Below, in pieces: positions 62,203 to 64,000 of a DNA stretch of 64,000 nucleotides. Under the pieces are notes generated by a model, which saw only the letters and a program-made list of their open reading frames with translations, did no database searches and was not told where the DNA came from. The position numbers and the translations under genes were made by a program. Source of the stretch: Takakia lepidozioides (lineage: Eukaryota; Streptophyta; Takakiopsida; Takakiales; Takakiaceae); contig CM060732.1 in the NCBI GenBank assembly GCA_030704615.1, forward strand, positions 29,927,053-29,991,052. The letters are read 5' to 3'. How positions within the stretch are numbered: position 1 is the first letter of the stretch; the number at the start of each line of letters is the position of its first letter.

Positions 62203-64000
62203 CAACTCTCAAAATCTACCAAACCCTAGTTATGTTGCGGTGAGTGACATAGTGACAACAGACTCTTCTATGCATGAGAAAAGCTAACTCAACCACCTTC
62301 AAAGATCACACACACACAATACACTATCCATAAACCACACATTTTACGACTTAGCTCACACACCTAATCATGCAGGCTCACACATGTAGGACTTCGCTAA
62401 ACTCTAGATGAAGACGAAGAAGTGGAATCGAAAAAGTGTCCATGACTCTATATCCCACATAGCTGGCACCACGCACTCTTCAGCCACTCATATTGTGTCA
62501 CGTGTATATGTGAGTCATGTCCCCTAGCTGTAGTGAAAGATTTTACTAGTCAGTCAATTATATGCTTCCAAGCCAAAAATTTTAAATTACTGTAGTGAAT
62601 GGGTAATTAATATTTTTTGCTTAAATTTTTAAATTTTTAAGGTCAGATTTAAATTATATATTCTCTGTTTGGCCATATCTCGGTCATATGAAACCTGATT
62701 GACGCAGTTATTGGGGGAATAGCCAGAGGGCTCACAATACTACCCATGCACACGTGATCGGCCTTCTACCAAGAACTGTGGATTTTTTCAAAGTAATTTG
62801 GTTTTTCCTTGGATATGTTGTCACTTTCAATGTATGAACTACTTAAGTATTATTTAAGCCACATATGGTCTTTAGATGAAAATATCCAAATGTTTATATA
62901 CATTTGAATTGTTGTACATATTGCTTTGAAAAATTTGCCACTACAATTAGCTATTGAATATTGGGGGGAGATGAATCAAGCCAAAGGGGCTGGAAGTTAA
63001 GGAAGTTGACTTGGGGTCACTGTCAAGGAACAGGTTCCATTGATAGTCCTATGGGATGAAGGAGACGTTCATCAACAGATCAAGTGAGGGATTATCGTTG
63101 GAAGGTGACCTCTTGACAGAAAAACGCGAGCCGAGGTTCTTTTGGATAGCAGGAAGGAGGAAGCAGAGGATAACAACATAACAACATTGAAGGAATCTGA
63201 AAGAAGAAGCCGGGCCTGAATCTTCCAAGCTTCTGCAGACTCTTGAGATCGATAGGAGACAAGGGTGTCCGTTGGGTGTTCTTCCTCTCACCGCAAAATG
63301 CGGAGCTTCCCGTTGCCCCCATCGCCCGCCTCGAATCCTTGCATTCATACTCACTACCCCGAAAAATTGAAACCATCCTAAACTATTTACAGGCAGAGAT
63401 TGGCAAAAAAGGGATTTCCTACTTGTATCCCAGCTCAGGCCAACTATTGCGTGAGCCGGCAAAGAGTTTCGGCCAAGAAAAAGGGGCCACGTGCGTCATC
63501 AAAACCGATGAACTGACGGTGGCTGTTTTGTGTGAGCCCGTTTTATGTGGGCCCCCCATGGCACCCGTTGCCGGCAAATGGCCAGACCCAGCCCCCATCT
63601 GCTTGCCATGTGGTAAAGTCAATCCTGATGGAGGGTCCCAAAACTTCGAATTTGGGGTATCCCGGGCACTCCAAAAATTCCTGACGACAGTCCTTTAGTG
63701 GGTGCCATCAACGCAGGGGGTTGCAGAACTTAATGAGCTACATTTTTCATTCAGGGCTCGATTTCACAAATTTTTCATCCATTCGAAATTTAGTCGCGAC
63801 ACGTTTTGCGTCGTCCTTTAGGGGCTAAACCCAGAATTTTGGGAGTAACATATGAACTTAGGCCTGCCAAAATCTGTGCCTCTCTGCCTGTGGCCTCCTT
63901 AGAACATCCCCACCCTACACTGAACGCAATACTCCATCGGAATATCATCGTATATAGTTTCAAGGTGGCGGGAAACATCCACACCCTTGCCCTGAACCCT
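62203..64000. other. Intergenic right end
   Basis: AT-rich at 62570-62960, then a stretch with one 151-residue frame (63243-63698). No transposon termini or recognised genes. Confidence 0.35.
63243..63698 (+). CDS. Hypothetical 151-residue frame
   Basis: An uninterrupted frame contains KIETILNYLQAEIGKKGISY and a cysteine-containing section (CEPVLCGPPMAP, ICLPCGKVNPDGG). I do not recognise a family, and there is no clear splice or promoter context. It could be a fragment of a captured or decayed gene, or chance. Confidence 0.2.
   Translation: MRSIGDKGVRWVFFLSPQNAELPVAPIARLESLHSYSLPRKIETILNYLQAEIGKKGISYLYPSSGQLLREPAKSFGQEKGATCVIKTDELTVAVLCEPVLCGPPMAPVAGKWPDPAPICLPCGKVNPDGGSQNFEFGVSRALQKFLTTVL

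Overview
The window is nuclear DNA from a land plant. The evidence is spliced genes with GT-AG introns, two receptor kinases of the plant-specific LRR class XI, a plant-type TRAPP subunit, PPR and OSB gene fragments, and CACTA, Ty3/gypsy and LINE transposons. The many-intron structure of the receptor kinases and the abundant PPR-type material would suit a seed-free plant (lycophyte, fern or bryophyte). That placement is inference; I cannot name the species.

Layout. At 312-5971 (minus) is an intact eight-exon BAM/CLV1-like receptor kinase (1015 aa). After an intergenic stretch, 12.0-32.7 kb is a nest of transposons. It holds a degenerate Ty3/gypsy element (gag at 14.3 kb, reverse transcriptase up to 23.3 kb). 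That element is split by a 6600-bp CACTA element (15537-22136, TSD TCT) and by a second, different CACTA element that starts inside the RT codons at 23326. Further right are a decayed LINE tail (30.4-31.2 kb) and a second gypsy RT fragment (31.9-32.5 kb). At 34427-36600 (minus) is a three-exon TRAPPC6/TRS33-like gene. At 37698-49547 (plus) is a seven-exon HAESA/CEPR-like receptor kinase whose joined exons give an open frame of 1026 aa. Its third intron holds a 5'-truncated LINE and its sixth intron a nearly complete copy of the same LINE, both with recognisable target-site duplications. An F-box pseudogene follows (50.3-51.5 kb, minus). A second copy of the 6.3-6.6 kb CACTA element lies in opposite orientation at 55885-62199 (TSD CAT).

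How it fits together. The working genes are two peptide-receptor-type kinases transcribed away from each other, with a vesicle-tethering subunit beside the second. The most interesting content is the CACTA family. Both copies have precise CACTA termini and 3-bp duplications, carry no recognisable transposase, and carry pieces of host genes: degenerate PPR repeats, OSB-type PDF motifs with an intron still in place, and a long unidentified reading frame shared by both copies. PPR and OSB proteins normally bind organellar RNA and single-stranded DNA. All exon boundaries come from reading splice sites and protein family conservation; there is no transcript evidence here.
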